NCBI GenBank assembly: GCA_964502215.1
Contig: CAZCUN010000005.1
Coordinates: 25,149-89,148 of the forward strand
Reading direction: 5' to 3'
Length of the DNA: 64,000 bases
From: JAALLB01 sp964502215
GTDB lineage: Bacteria > Pseudomonadota > Alphaproteobacteria > Rhizobiales > Rhizobiaceae
In this document: positions 42,403-51,382 of the stretch, piece after piece
How the letters are laid out: every line of letters starts with the position of its first letter
Position numbering within the stretch: the stretch's first letter is position 1
The notes under the pieces: model-generated
What the model was told of the DNA's origin: nothing
The model's database searches: none
The model's input: only the letters and a program-made list of their open reading frames with translations
Translations under genes and position numbers: made by a program

Positions 42403-42465
42403 TCAGTAATTTGGACAAATATGTATAGATAGCCATGTGATTGGCATTTCTCAGAAAGAATAAAT

Positions 42466-43707
42466 ATGTTTCCACTCTCAAGTTTAATGAAAACCTTCAT
42501 CCAGAAAGGTTCTCTTACTGTAATTGATGTTGATGATAAGCGTCATGTGTTTTCAGGAATGCCAGGTCTTGATGTTGTTATGAAGCTTCATGATAAAAAG
42601 CTTTATCGCTCTCTTGTAACCAATTCTGAGCTTGCTGCTGGTGAAGCTTATATGGATGGCACTATGACCTTTGAAGAAGGTTCAACGCTGCGTGATTTCC
42701 TTCAGCTCTTTTCGCACAATCGTTTGTCCCTTGCTTCGCATCCTGCGCAAAAGGCCATTCGCGCCTTTAATATGAAATTCCGTAAGAAGCAGCAATCAAA
42801 CCGTAGAGGGCAGGCACAGGAAAACGTTTCGCATCACTACGATTTGGGTAATGAGTTTTACAAAATGTTCCTTGATAAGAACATGCTTTATTCTTGTGCT
42901 TATTTTCGTGAGGAAGATGAGAGCCTTGAAGATGCGCAACGCAATAAGCTACGTCTGCTAGCTTCTAAGTTGGATTTAAAGCCTGGTCAAAAGGTTTTGG
43001 ATATTGGTTGTGGTTGGGGTGATTTGGCGCTTTATCTAGCATCGCTTAAAGATGTGACTGTTGTTGGTGTGACACTTTCTACCGAACAACAAAAGTTAGC
43101 TTCTGAACGCGCACAAAAAATGGGGCTTGAAGATAAGGTTGAATTTAGACTTCAAGATTACCGTGAAGTGACAGAAAAATTTGACCGTATTGTTTCGGTT
43201 GGCATGTTTGAGCATGTAGGTGTGACGCATTACGATGAGTTTTTTAAAAAGTTGAATGATCTTATGCCAGATGATGGCTTGGCTGTTATTCACTCAATCG
43301 GTCATATGTCGCCTCCAGGAATGGCAAGTTCTTGGCTTCGTAAATATATTTTTCCGGGCGCATATTCGCCAGCTTTATCTGAAGTATTTGAAGTGATTGA
43401 ACGTAATCATCTTTGGTGTACTGACCTTGAAATGCTGCGGGTTCACTATGCAACAACGCTCAAACATTGGGTTGAGCGGTTTGATAAAAATCGTGATAAA
43501 GTCGTTGAGCTCTACGATGAGAAGTTTGCTCGGATGTGGGAATTTTATTTGATCTCATGTGAGTTGATGTTCCGAACAGGTTCACAACATGTTTTCCATA
43601 TGCAACTTTCGAGAAACCGTGATGGTGCGCCGATTGTGCGTGATTATATCACCGATACGCAACGCGAGCTTGAAGCGCTTGAGAAGAAGCTGAAACTGGA
43701 GCTTTAA
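42466..43707 (+). CDS. cfa: Cyclopropane-fatty-acyl-phospholipid synthase
   Basis: SAM-dependent enzyme that adds a methylene bridge across double bonds of membrane phospholipid acyl chains, protecting stationary-phase or acid-stressed cells. The C-terminal methyltransferase domain has motif I VLDIGCGWGDLALYLA, the preceding VSHHYDLGNEFYKMFLDK and substrate-site features FEHVGVTHYDEFF and GSQHVFHMQLSRNRDG. At 413 residues it matches the family. Start ATG 42466 with AGAAAG upstream. A DUF1194 gene follows 4 bases after its stop, so they may share a transcript. Confidence 0.93.
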   Translation: MFPLSSLMKTFIQKGSLTVIDVDDKRHVFSGMPGLDVVMKLHDKKLYRSLVTNSELAAGEAYMDGTMTFEEGSTLRDFLQLFSHNRLSLASHPAQKAIRAFNMKFRKKQQSNRRGQAQENVSHHYDLGNEFYKMFLDKNMLYSCAYFREEDESLEDAQRNKLRLLASKLDLKPGQKVLDIGCGWGDLALYLASLKDVTVVGVTLSTEQQKLASERAQKMGLEDKVEFRLQDYREVTEKFDRIVSVGMFEHVGVTHYDEFFKKLNDLMPDDGLAVIHSIGHMSPPGMASSWLRKYIFPGAYSPALSEVFEVIERNHLWCTDLEMLRVHYATTLKHWVERFDKNRDKVVELYDEKFARMWEFYLISCELMFRTGSQHVFHMQLSRNRDGAPIVRDYITDTQRELEALEKKLKLEL

Positions 43708-43711
43708 AACC

Positions 43712-44437
43712 TTGAGACGTATCGCACTCATATTCAGTTTCTTGATGATGGGTGCGGTTATGCTTGGTTTGAATTCAAAAAGCAGTGCGCAAGGGCAGGC
43801 TTGTGATTTAGCGCTTGTGTTAGCGATGGATGCATCTTCCAGTGTTAATTCTGATGAATATGCCCTTCAAATAAAAGGCATGGCTTCGGCACTGTTGGAT
43901 ACGGAAGTCACTCAAGCCATTCTTTCGCTAGGCGGCATGTATATGGCAGCCTTCGAGTGGAATGGGATAAGAAATCAGAAGATACTTTTTAACTGGACGC
44001 AGCTTAATACAGAAGCTGATATTTTTGGGCTTGCTGAAAAGCTTGCAAAGCATCAACGAAATTCTGAAAAATCACCGACGGCACTGGGTTCAGCGCTTGG
44101 CTATGCGCAAAGGCTTTTTCCAAGACTGCCAACACCTTGCCTGCGACAAGTGATTGATGTTTCTGGTGATGGTCTTAATAACGATGGTATAACGCCTGCA
44201 AAGGTATATGCTTTGTGGGATTTTTCAAACATTACAGTCAATGGGCTTGTGATAAAAGGGACTGACCCTTTGCATGATAATATTCATCAAGATGTTGATG
44301 ATTATTATCGCCAACAAGTCTTAAAGGGCAATGCATCGTTTTTGGTGATTGCAGAAAATTTCAATAGCTTTGAGGAAGCCATGAAAAGGAAGTTGCTCAA
44401 GGAAATTACACCTGGTGCAGTGGGGCTATTGCAATAG
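43712..44437 (+). CDS. DUF1194 secreted VWA-domain protein
   Basis: A 241-residue exported protein. Signal peptide LIFSFLMMGAVMLGLNSKSSAQG; the mature part is a von Willebrand factor A domain of the DUF1194 type, with MIDAS DASSS in LAMDASSSVNSDEYALQIKG and further motifs DVSGDGLNNDG and a terminal FNSFEEAMKRKLLKEI. Probably binds a divalent metal and a protein partner in the periplasm; the family has no established function. The TTG start at 43712 lies 4 bases after cfa. Its stop is inside the upstream part of the next gene's frame. Confidence 0.83.
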   Translation: MRRIALIFSFLMMGAVMLGLNSKSSAQGQACDLALVLAMDASSSVNSDEYALQIKGMASALLDTEVTQAILSLGGMYMAAFEWNGIRNQKILFNWTQLNTEADIFGLAEKLAKHQRNSEKSPTALGSALGYAQRLFPRLPTPCLRQVIDVSGDGLNNDGITPAKVYALWDFSNITVNGLVIKGTDPLHDNIHQDVDDYYRQQVLKGNASFLVIAENFNSFEEAMKRKLLKEITPGAVGLLQ

Positions 44438-44474
44438 GTTATCAGATAAAAATTATATACTAGGAGATGCTCAC

Positions 44475-45239
44475 ATGCCCACGCAAAACGATAAAGCCAA
44501 ACTGTTTCATTCCTTACATGTTAAAGGTGACCCTATTGTTTTATATAATATCTGGGATCCCGGCAGTGCAGTAACTGTTGAGAAGGCTGGCGCTAAGGCG
44601 CTTGCTACAGGGAGTTGGCCCGTTGCAGTTGCACAAGGTTATGGAGATGGTCAGAAAATCCCATTCAAATCAGCAATTGATAATGCGAAACGGATCGTGA
44701 GTGGTACGGATTTGCCTGTAACCCTTGACTTTGAAGGGGGGTATTCTGTTGATGAAGCTTGTTTGAAAACTAATGCTAAGGCTGCTTTGGAAGTTGGTGT
44801 GGTTGGTTTCAACTTTGAAGATCAAATTATTGGCGGTGAAGGGCTATATGAAATTCGCAAGCAAGCTAAACGTGTTGCGGCAGTTCGGTTTGCAATAGAT
44901 GTTAGCGGTGTGGATGCTTATTTAAATGCCCGCACAGATTTGTTTTTGAAATCGAAGCCTGAGGAGCATGGCAGTTTTATTGATGAAGCAATTGAGCGGG
45001 CAAAAGCTTATGAAGAGGCGGGCGCTAGTGGATTCTTTGCACCCGCATTGCTCGATGAAGCTTTGATTGAGAAGTTGTGCGCTTCAACCAATCTTCCTGT
45101 AAACATTATCGCTATTCCTGGTTGCCCTCCAAAAGCAAAGCTTGCTGAACTTGGTGTTGCACGCATCAGCTATGGCCCGGTGCCTTATAAAAAGATGATG
45201 GCTGTTCTTGGTGATGCTGCGAAAGAAGCGTTTGCTTAA
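44475..45239 (+). CDS. ICL/PEPM family protein (PEP mutase-like)
   Basis: A 254-residue TIM-barrel protein of the isocitrate lyase/phosphoenolpyruvate mutase family. Strands and motifs are visible in VLYNIWDPGSAVTVEKAG, VTLDFEGGYS (metal-binding acidic residues), GFNFEDQI and NARTDLFL. The catalytic KKCGH of true isocitrate lyases is absent. Possible activities include oxaloacetate decarboxylation or 2-methylisocitrate-type lysis; none is proven. Start ATG 44475 with AGGAG upstream, rejecting a longer frame from 44415 that overlaps the previous gene. Confidence 0.82.
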   Translation: MPTQNDKAKLFHSLHVKGDPIVLYNIWDPGSAVTVEKAGAKALATGSWPVAVAQGYGDGQKIPFKSAIDNAKRIVSGTDLPVTLDFEGGYSVDEACLKTNAKAALEVGVVGFNFEDQIIGGEGLYEIRKQAKRVAAVRFAIDVSGVDAYLNARTDLFLKSKPEEHGSFIDEAIERAKAYEEAGASGFFAPALLDEALIEKLCASTNLPVNIIAIPGCPPKAKLAELGVARISYGPVPYKKMMAVLGDAAKEAFA

Positions 45240-45323
45240 AATTAAGTGGATGTTATTTGGCGAGCGTTCCATTTATTGGCTGATGCTTTAAACTGAGATT
45301 TAAGAATCAATCTGGAAATATTA

Positions 45324-46118
45324 ATGCAAACTTATCTTGATCTCATGTCGCATGTGCTTGAAAACGGAACTGACCGTGGTGACCGTACAGGCACTGGTAC
45401 GCGTTCTGTTTTTGGCCATCAAATGCGCTTTGACTTGGGTAAGGGCTTTCCTGTTACCACAACAAAGAAGTTACACTTGCGTTCAATCATCATTGAGTTG
45501 TTGTGGTTCTTGAAGGGTGAGACCAATATTAAATGGCTCAAGGAAAATGGCGTTTCTATTTGGGATGAGTGGGCAGATGAAGACGGTGAGCTTGGCCCAG
45601 TTTATGGCTATCAATGGCGTTCTTGGCCAACGCCTAATGGTGAAAGCATTGACCAGATTACGGGTTTGATAAAAAGCTTAAAAGAAAACCCTAATTCGCG
45701 TCGTCATATTGTAAGTGCCTGGAACCCTGCTTTGGTTGATGATATGGCCTTGCCGCCTTGTCATACGATGTTTCAGTTTTATGTGGCCGATGGAAAGCTC
45801 TCTTGTCAGCTTTATCAACGTTCTGCGGATATCTTTTTAGGTGTGCCATTTAACATTGCGTCTTATGCTTTGCTCACCATGATGTTGGCGCAGGTTTGTG
45901 ATTTAGAAGCAGGGGACTTCGTGCATACATTTGGCGATGCTCATATTTATCATAATCATTTTGACCAAGCGAAAGAGCAGCTTTCACGTAAGCCTTTGGC
46001 CTTGCCAACAATGAAAATTAATCCTGATGTAAAAGACTTGTTTGACTTTACGTTTGAGGATTTCACGTTAGAGAACTATGAAGCACACCCAAGCATAAAG
46101 GCTCCGATTGCGGTATGA
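45324..46118 (+). CDS. thyA: Thymidylate synthase
   Basis: Makes dTMP from dUMP using methylenetetrahydrofolate. The 264-residue protein has the catalytic Cys at residue 146 in LPPCHTMFQFYV, Arg-rich RTGTGTRSVFGHQ at the N-terminus, and QRSADIFLGVPFNIASYALL. Length matches E. coli ThyA. Start ATG 45324. Its stop overlaps the folA start by four bases (ATGA), linking the two folate-dependent steps, as dihydrofolate made here is recycled by FolA. Confidence 0.97.
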   Translation: MQTYLDLMSHVLENGTDRGDRTGTGTRSVFGHQMRFDLGKGFPVTTTKKLHLRSIIIELLWFLKGETNIKWLKENGVSIWDEWADEDGELGPVYGYQWRSWPTPNGESIDQITGLIKSLKENPNSRRHIVSAWNPALVDDMALPPCHTMFQFYVADGKLSCQLYQRSADIFLGVPFNIASYALLTMMLAQVCDLEAGDFVHTFGDAHIYHNHFDQAKEQLSRKPLALPTMKINPDVKDLFDFTFEDFTLENYEAHPSIKAPIAV

Positions 46119-46624
46119 GTGAACTCCCGATTTGTCATGTTGTAGCGATTGCTAAGAATAATGTTATTGGCATGGATGGTGATATGCCGTGGAAGCTATC
46201 AACGGATCTTAAACGCTTTAAGCGTGATACGATGGGTAAGCCGATAATTATGGGTCGCAAGACGTTTGAGAGTATCGGCAAGGCGCTTCCGGGTCGTTTG
46301 AATATTGTGATATCGCGTTCTGATTTTGTGGCAGATGATGTGGTTCATGCTACAAGCATTGATGCAGCGCTCTTTTTGGCTGAAGGTTGGGCTAAGGAAA
46401 ATAGCTCTTCGGAAATTTGTATTATTGGCGGTGGGCAGATTTATGCCGCTACACTTGAAAAAACCAGCAAGCTTTATGTGACGCATGTCATGGCTGAGCC
46501 AGATGGTGATACGAAATATCCTGTTATCTTGGACGCGGAATGGCAGCCGATTGAACGTGAAGAAGTGCCGATGGGTGAGAAGGATACAGCTGAAACGCTA
46601 TATGTTGTCTATGAACGTGTTTAG
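46115..46624 (+). CDS. folA: Dihydrofolate reductase
   Basis: NADPH-dependent reduction of dihydrofolate to tetrahydrofolate, target of trimethoprim. The 169-residue protein has VVAIAKNNVIGMDGDMPWKLSTDLKRFKRDTMGKP with the Trp and Asp-type active-site residues, IIMGRKTFESIG and the C-terminal IIGGGQIYAATLE. Translationally coupled to thyA by a 4-base overlap. A short hairpin terminator follows about 15 bases after the stop. Confidence 0.95.
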   Translation: MSELPICHVVAIAKNNVIGMDGDMPWKLSTDLKRFKRDTMGKPIIMGRKTFESIGKALPGRLNIVISRSDFVADDVVHATSIDAALFLAEGWAKENSSSEICIIGGGQIYAATLEKTSKLYVTHVMAEPDGDTKYPVILDAEWQPIEREEVPMGEKDTAETLYVVYERV

Positions 46625-46638
46625 AAAATGATTCTTTT

Positions 46639-46661
46639 GAGCTTTGCAAAGCTCTGTTTTT
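46639..46661 (+). terminator. Weak intrinsic terminator after folA
   Basis: GAGCTT (46639-46644), tetraloop TGCA, AAGCTC (46649-46654), then TGTTTTTA. The stem is short but the T-rich tail is good. It separates thyA-folA from the hflK group. Confidence 0.6.
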
Positions 46662-46798
46662 ATTGAGTTTTTTGTGAGGTGTTTAATTTATCTTTGTCGT
46701 AATGACGAATAGCACTTTCGACACATTGAAAGCAGGGCTTTACATCCCTATAACGTGTATAGATTTTAATTTTTTTTCCGATTGATGAAGGAATATAG

Positions 46799-47962
46799 AT
46801 GCCTTGGAGTAATCAAAGTGGTGGAGGCGGTGGCCCTTGGGGCGGCGGCGGAAACAACGGTAATAATAATGGCGGCGGCGGCGGTCCTTGGGGCGGCGGT
46901 GGCGGAAACAATCGCCCACCAAACAATAATGGCGGCGGCGGTGGCGGCCAAGGGGGTGGACAACCACCAGACCTTGAAGACATTATTCGCCAAGGGCAAG
47001 ACAAGTTAAAACAAGCAATGCCAGGCGGTGGCGGCTTTAATGCTGCTACAGTTGGTATCGGGATCATTGCGGCGGCAGTACTTTATTCAATGCAGGCTTT
47101 TTATCAAATTGAAGAAGATCAGCTTGGTGTTGAGCTTCGCTTCGGTAAGCCTAAGCAGGAAGTTTCTACTGCTGGCCTACACTTCCATTTGTGGCCAATT
47201 GAGACTTATGAAGTTGTGCAGGTTTCAGAAAAACAGATCAATGTTGGCTCATCAGGGCGATCTGATAATTCCGGCCTGATGCTTTCAGGTGACCAGAACA
47301 TTGTCGACGTGACTTTCTCTGTGCTTTATCAGGTTGTTTCGCCAAATGATTATTTATTTAATGTAAGCGACCCTGAGGGCATGGTTCGTCAGGTTGCGGA
47401 GAGTGCGATGCGTGAGGTGGTTGGCAAACGGCCTGCTGATGATGCACTTCGTAATGACCGTGATGGCATCGCAGAAGAAGTACGATCAATCACACAAGCT
47501 ACACTAGAAAGCTACGGCACTGGTATTCAGGTCAATGGCTTGAAGTTGGAAGATGTGGCACCGCCTCGCGAAGTGGCTGACTCATTTGATGAAGTGCAAC
47601 GTGCTGAACAAAATGAAGATCAGTTTATTGAAGAGGCAAACCGCTATTCAAACAGAGTTTTGGGTGCTGCACGCGGTGAAGCTGCTCAAATCTTGGAAGA
47701 TGCTGCTGCTTATAAAAGCCGTGTTGTTGAAGAAGCTAAGGGTGAAGCACAGCGCTTCGTCTCAGTTTATGATGAATATGCAAAAGCACCAGAAGTAACG
47801 CGTAAACGCTTATTCCTTGAAACCATGGAAAAAGTCTTGGGTGATGCAAATAAAGTAATTGTCGAACAAGGGCAGGGACAAGGTGTTGTGCCGTATCTAC
47901 CATTGCCAGAAATTAACAATCGCAGAACACCAGCGCCAACGACAACACAGGGAGCAAACTAA
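46799..47962 (+). CDS. hflK: FtsH protease modulator HflK
   Basis: Inner-membrane SPFH protein that with HflC regulates the FtsH protease. The 387-residue protein starts with a low-complexity Gly/Asn-rich head of about 65 residues (GGGGNNGNNNGGGGG-type), a single membrane helix (ATVGIGIIAAAVLYSMQAFY) and the SPFH domain (IEEDQLGVELRFGKP; LSGDQNIVDVTFSVLYQV; RAEQNEDQFIEEANRYSN). ATG 46799 has GAAGGA upstream. Its stop overlaps the hflC ATG by one base. Confidence 0.95.
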   Translation: MPWSNQSGGGGGPWGGGGNNGNNNGGGGGPWGGGGGNNRPPNNNGGGGGGQGGGQPPDLEDIIRQGQDKLKQAMPGGGGFNAATVGIGIIAAAVLYSMQAFYQIEEDQLGVELRFGKPKQEVSTAGLHFHLWPIETYEVVQVSEKQINVGSSGRSDNSGLMLSGDQNIVDVTFSVLYQVVSPNDYLFNVSDPEGMVRQVAESAMREVVGKRPADDALRNDRDGIAEEVRSITQATLESYGTGIQVNGLKLEDVAPPREVADSFDEVQRAEQNEDQFIEEANRYSNRVLGAARGEAAQILEDAAAYKSRVVEEAKGEAQRFVSVYDEYAKAPEVTRKRLFLETMEKVLGDANKVIVEQGQGQGVVPYLPLPEINNRRTPAPTTTQGAN

Positions 47963-48855
47963 TGGGTAATCGTTCAATAGCCTTCTTGGTACTTGTTGCC
48001 TTTGGACTTTATGTGCTTTTCAATTCTCTATTTGTTTTAAATGAAAGAGAACAAGCAATCGTTTTACGTTTTGGTGAAATCCAACGTGTTGAAACTGAAC
48101 CAGGGCTTTATTTCAAAGCACCGCTTTCTTTTGCAGGTCTTGATAGTGTTCAAATAATTGAAGATCGCCTTCTTCGGTTTGATCTTGATGACATGCGTGT
48201 TCAGGTTTCTGATGGTAAGTTTTATGAAGTGGATGCATTTCTTACCTACCGTATTGAAGATGCGAGACGTTTCCGCCAGCAGGTTTCTGGTAGTCTGGAG
48301 CTGGCTGAACGACGTTTAAGAACACGTTTTGATTCTGCCATTCGTGGGGTTTACTCACTTCGCGGGTTTGAATCAGCGCTTTCAGAGGAGCGTCAGGAAA
48401 TGATGCGTGAAGTGCGTAATGAACTTCGTCCTGATGCAACATCATTGGGTTTAACAATCGATGACGTGCGTATTCGTCGTACAGATTTGACTGTTGAAGT
48501 TTCTGATCAGACATTTGCTCGAATGAATGCGGAACGTTTGGCGGTTGCAGAACGACTTCGTGCTCGTGGTCAAGAAGCGGCTCGTCGTATTAAAGCGCGT
48601 GCAGATCGTCAGGTTGTGGAGATTAAGGCTGAAGCACAGCGCGACGCTGAAATTCTTCGCGGTGAAGGTGAAGGCGAACGTAACTCAATCTTTGCTGATG
48701 CTTTTGGACGCGATCCTGAATTCTTTGAGTTTTACCGTTCAATGAGTGCTTATAGTAGGGCGCTTCAACAACAAGGTACGACGATGGTTTTGTCACCAGA
48801 TTCAGATTTCTTCCGTTTCTTCCAGAACCCAAATGGTACTGCTAAGCCTGAATAA
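47962..48855 (+). CDS. hflC: FtsH protease modulator HflC
   Basis: SPFH partner of HflK; the complex encloses FtsH in the inner membrane. The 297-residue protein has an N-terminal helix (AFLVLVAFGLYVLFNSLFVL), SPFH core (NEREQAIVLRFGEIQRVETEPGLYFKAPL) and a coiled-coil end (RIKARADRQVVEIKAEAQRDAEILRGEGEGERN). Start overlaps hflK. A 12-bp hairpin follows before the DUF2065 gene. Confidence 0.95.
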   Translation: MGNRSIAFLVLVAFGLYVLFNSLFVLNEREQAIVLRFGEIQRVETEPGLYFKAPLSFAGLDSVQIIEDRLLRFDLDDMRVQVSDGKFYEVDAFLTYRIEDARRFRQQVSGSLELAERRLRTRFDSAIRGVYSLRGFESALSEERQEMMREVRNELRPDATSLGLTIDDVRIRRTDLTVEVSDQTFARMNAERLAVAERLRARGQEAARRIKARADRQVVEIKAEAQRDAEILRGEGEGERNSIFADAFGRDPEFFEFYRSMSAYSRALQQQGTTMVLSPDSDFFRFFQNPNGTAKPE

Positions 48856-48873
48856 TGGATAGTAAAAAAGTTA

Positions 48874-48903
48874 AATCAGGTCAGATGAATGTCTGACCTG
48901 ATT
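48874..48903 (+). promoter_or_regulatory. Hairpin enclosing the DUF2065 start codon
   Basis: AATCAGGTCAGA (48874-48885) and TCTGACCTGATT (48892-48903) form a perfect 12-bp stem with loop TGAATG, which contains the ATG at 48889-48891. The only ribosome-binding-like bases (AGG at 48878-48880) are inside the stem. Translation of DUF2065 should be low unless the hairpin opens. There is no T-run, so it is not a terminator. Confidence 0.7.
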
Positions 48904-49074
48904 GTCGCTATAGGTTTGGTTTTTGTGATTGAAGGTTTGCTCTATGCAGCTTTTCCAAATGCCATGCGCAAGATGGTTGAAGATATTACCAAGCTGCCAG
49001 ACTCGAATTTACGGACAATTGGAGTGCTTGCTATGATAGTTGGTCTAGTCATAGTTTGGATTATCCGTGGTTAG
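48889..49074 (+). CDS. DUF2065 (YjeT-like) small membrane protein
   Basis: A 61-residue protein with two hydrophobic helices (LIVAIGLVFVIEGLLYAAF and TIGVLAMIVGLVIVWII), joined by a short charged loop, matching DUF2065. It commonly lies between hflC and degP in alphaproteobacteria. The start ATG sits in the loop of a perfect hairpin, which should limit its translation. Function unknown; a link to membrane protein quality control is suggested by neighbours only. Confidence 0.88.
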   Translation: MSDLIVAIGLVFVIEGLLYAAFPNAMRKMVEDITKLPDSNLRTIGVLAMIVGLVIVWIIRG

Positions 49075-49088
49075 CATGTTTTAAAATT

Positions 49089-49122
49089 GGAACTTTTTCC
49101 AAAGTTGCTTCGTATCTATAAT
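49089..49122 (+). promoter_or_regulatory. Candidate degP promoter
   Basis: GGAAC at 49089-49093 is followed after 17 bases by CGTA, one base from the EcfG general-stress pattern GGAAC-N16/17-CGTT. A TATAAT also lies at 49117-49122. Either would suit degP. TTGGAA-CTTT-TTCCAA at 49087-49102 overlaps the -35 area. Prediction by eye only. Confidence 0.35.
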
Positions 49123-49240
49123 GACATTAAAACAAGAGACCGTGATTTCGCTATATTTTTCATACAAAAGTCTGTTTTGATGTTATGAATAAACAAAGTT
49201 TTTATGGGCAACTATTAGCCCAAAATAATGGAGGGTCCTT

Positions 49241-50749
49241 ATGATCTCTAATAAAATATTTAAATCAGCGCTTAAACTTCCTGTAGCATTTGCGCTTGCA
49301 ACGGCTCTCGTGGCTGCACCTGCTATTACGATGCCTGCACATTCTGTCGTACATGCGCAAGGGCCTGCATCTGTTGCTGATTTGGCTGAAGGGCTTATGT
49401 CTGCGGTTGTGAATATATCTACTTCGCAAAAAGTAGCAGACCGTGGTGGTGCGCGTCGCAATGTTCCTGTGCCGCAAGTGCCTGAAGGTTCTCCATTCCA
49501 AGAATTTTTTGACGACCTTTTCCCACGCGGAGAAGGGGAAGGTAATAATCGTGGTGGCTCTCCAAAAACGCGTAGTTCACTGGGGTCAGGTTTTGTGCTT
49601 GATGCAAGTGGCATTATCATAACCAACAACCACGTGATTGCGGACGCTGATGAGATTACGGTAAATTTCAGCGATGGTTCAAAGCTTGATGCTGAATTAG
49701 TTGGAACTGACCCGAAAACAGATATCGCTGTGCTTCGTGTAAAACCAACAACGCCTCTTAATGCGGTTTCTTTTGGAAATTCTGACAAAGCACGCATTGG
49801 TGATTGGGTGATGGCAATTGGTAATCCGTTTGGTCTTGGTGGTACAGTAACGCTGGGTATTGTATCCGCTGTCGGTCGTGATATTAGTTCTGGCCCTTAC
49901 GATAATTTCATTCAAACAGATGCTTCGATTAACCGTGGTAACTCTGGTGGCCCATTGTTTAACATGGCTGGCGATGTGGTTGGTATCAATACAGCGATTA
50001 TTTCCCCATCAGGTGGTTCAATAGGTATTGGTTTCTCAATTCCTGCAAATCTTGCAACCAAGGTTGTTGACCAACTGGTTGAATTTGGCGAAACGCGTCG
50101 TGGTTGGTTGGGTGTTCAAATTCAAACTGTAACTGACGAGATTGCAGAGAGCTTAGGCCTAGAAAAAGCTTCTGGTGCGTTGGTTAGCGGTGTTGTTAAA
50201 GATGGCCCTGCAGAAAAAAGCGGTGTTCTTTCAGGTGATATCATTCTTGAGTTTGATGGTAAGACAGTTGCAGAAATGCGCGACCTTCCAATCATTGTTG
50301 CAGATACGGCTGTTGAAAAAGAAGTCGACGTGCTTGTTCTTCGTAAAGGCAAGAAAGAAACAATTGGCGTAACGCTTGGTCGTTTGGAAGATGGCGAGAA
50401 AAAGCTAGCTTCACTCTCAACCGGCAAAGCTGAAGAAGAAAAGGCTGAAGTCAAAAGCCTTCTTGGTATGCAACTTTCTGAGTTAAGCGATAAAGCGCGT
50501 GAAGAAGGTAAAATCAAGGAAGATGTTAAAGGTCTGCTTATTACTGGTATTGATGGTGGTTCTGCGGCTCAAGACAAAGGCATTCAAAAAGGTGAGATTG
50601 TCGTTCAAATCGGACAAGAGCCTGTTGTAACCTTGGCTGATGCTGAAAAGCAATTGGCTGACCTCAAAGAGCAAGGGCGCAAAAACGCACTTCTTATGGT
50701 GGCTTCACCAGCAGGTGATATTCGTTTTGTTGTTGTTGGAATTGAGTAA
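49241..50749 (+). CDS. degP: Periplasmic serine protease DegP/HtrA (Do family)
   Basis: Periplasmic protease and chaperone clearing misfolded envelope proteins. The 502-residue protein has a signal peptide (LPVAFALATALVAAPAIT, cleavage near HAQ-G), a trypsin-like domain with triad His131 (TNNHVIAD), Asp161 (KTDIAVL) and Ser235 (RGNSGGPLF), and two PDZ domains, the second ending in DIRFVVVGIE. Strong GGAGGG-type ribosome-binding site before ATG 49241. It follows hflKC-DUF2065, so protein quality control genes are grouped. Confidence 0.96.
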   Translation: MISNKIFKSALKLPVAFALATALVAAPAITMPAHSVVHAQGPASVADLAEGLMSAVVNISTSQKVADRGGARRNVPVPQVPEGSPFQEFFDDLFPRGEGEGNNRGGSPKTRSSLGSGFVLDASGIIITNNHVIADADEITVNFSDGSKLDAELVGTDPKTDIAVLRVKPTTPLNAVSFGNSDKARIGDWVMAIGNPFGLGGTVTLGIVSAVGRDISSGPYDNFIQTDASINRGNSGGPLFNMAGDVVGINTAIISPSGGSIGIGFSIPANLATKVVDQLVEFGETRRGWLGVQIQTVTDEIAESLGLEKASGALVSGVVKDGPAEKSGVLSGDIILEFDGKTVAEMRDLPIIVADTAVEKEVDVLVLRKGKKETIGVTLGRLEDGEKKLASLSTGKAEEEKAEVKSLLGMQLSELSDKAREEGKIKEDVKGLLITGIDGGSAAQDKGIQKGEIVVQIGQEPVVTLADAEKQLADLKEQGRKNALLMVASPAGDIRFVVVGIE

Positions 50750-50773
50750 AACTCAGTTTAAATTATGAATTTT

Positions 50774-50800
50774 AAAGGGCGGTTTATCCGCCCTTTTTAT
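50774..50800 (+). terminator. Intrinsic terminator of degP
   Basis: AAAGGGCGG (50774-50782), loop TTTAT, CCGCCCTTT (50788-50796), then a T-rich tract. It overlaps the 3' end of the convergent GNAT gene. Confidence 0.9.
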
Positions 50801-51353
50801 TGGGGGTTTTGATTCTGTAAAATAAGTGGCGTTTTAAATGAGGGTGCGTATCAGGAACAAGAGGGTGGTCAAAATCCATTGCTTTATCGCGCACCATTCC
50901 AATACGTTGCATAACCGCAAATGATTTTTGGTTGTTGTGAACAGTAAATGAAATGATTTCATCGAGGTTTAGTTTATCAAAACCGAAACCCAGTAAGCGT
51001 AATGCTGCTTCTGTCACATAACCCTTGCCCCAATATTGAGGCGCAAGACGCCAGCCGATTTCGATCGCTTCTACAGGAATGATGGGTGCAGCTTTACAAT
51101 AATGAAGCCCGCAAAAGCCGATGCATTCGCCAGTGTCTTTTATTTCTAATGCTGTGTAGCCAAAGCCGTGCTTAGTGATGTCCACCTTAAGTTCGTCCAT
51201 CATCTTATCTGAGGCTTCACGACCTCTTTTGAAGGGGAAATATTTCATGACTTGGTCATCTGAATTAATCAAATGAAATAGATCACGATCCTCTTCTTTC
51301 CAATTTCGTATAATTAGTCTTTCTGTTTCGAGATGAAAATCAGACATAGTCAT
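50784..51353 (-). CDS. GNAT family N-acetyltransferase (RimJ/RimL-like)
   Basis: A 189-residue protein of the ribosomal-protein-alanine acetyltransferase-like GNAT group. FHLETERLIIRNWKEED opens the domain; the acetyl-CoA loop reads APQYWGKGYVTEAALRLLGFGF, followed by the LNLDEIISFTVHNNQKSFAVMQRIGM block. Substrate may be a protein N-terminus or a small molecule. Start ATG 51353 (AAAGG 5 bases upstream) is preferred over the ATG 6 bases later. Divergent from miaA with only 29 bases between starts. Confidence 0.87.
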   Translation of the reverse strand: MTMSDFHLETERLIIRNWKEEDRDLFHLINSDDQVMKYFPFKRGREASDKMMDELKVDITKHGFGYTALEIKDTGECIGFCGLHYCKAAPIIPVEAIEIGWRLAPQYWGKGYVTEAALRLLGFGFDKLNLDEIISFTVHNNQKSFAVMQRIGMVRDKAMDFDHPLVPDTHPHLKRHLFYRIKTPNKKGG

Positions 51354-51382
51354 ATGAGCCTTTGATGTGCTAATGGGCGGGT

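Noticed and set aside
42119..42432. Plus-strand frames over the tmRNA region
   Set aside because: The sequence is explained by ssrA on the minus strand; the frames have no ribosome-binding sites.
46782..47067. Plus and minus frames around the Gly-rich head of hflK
   Set aside because: They are low-complexity GGC-repeat shadows of hflK with no start signals.
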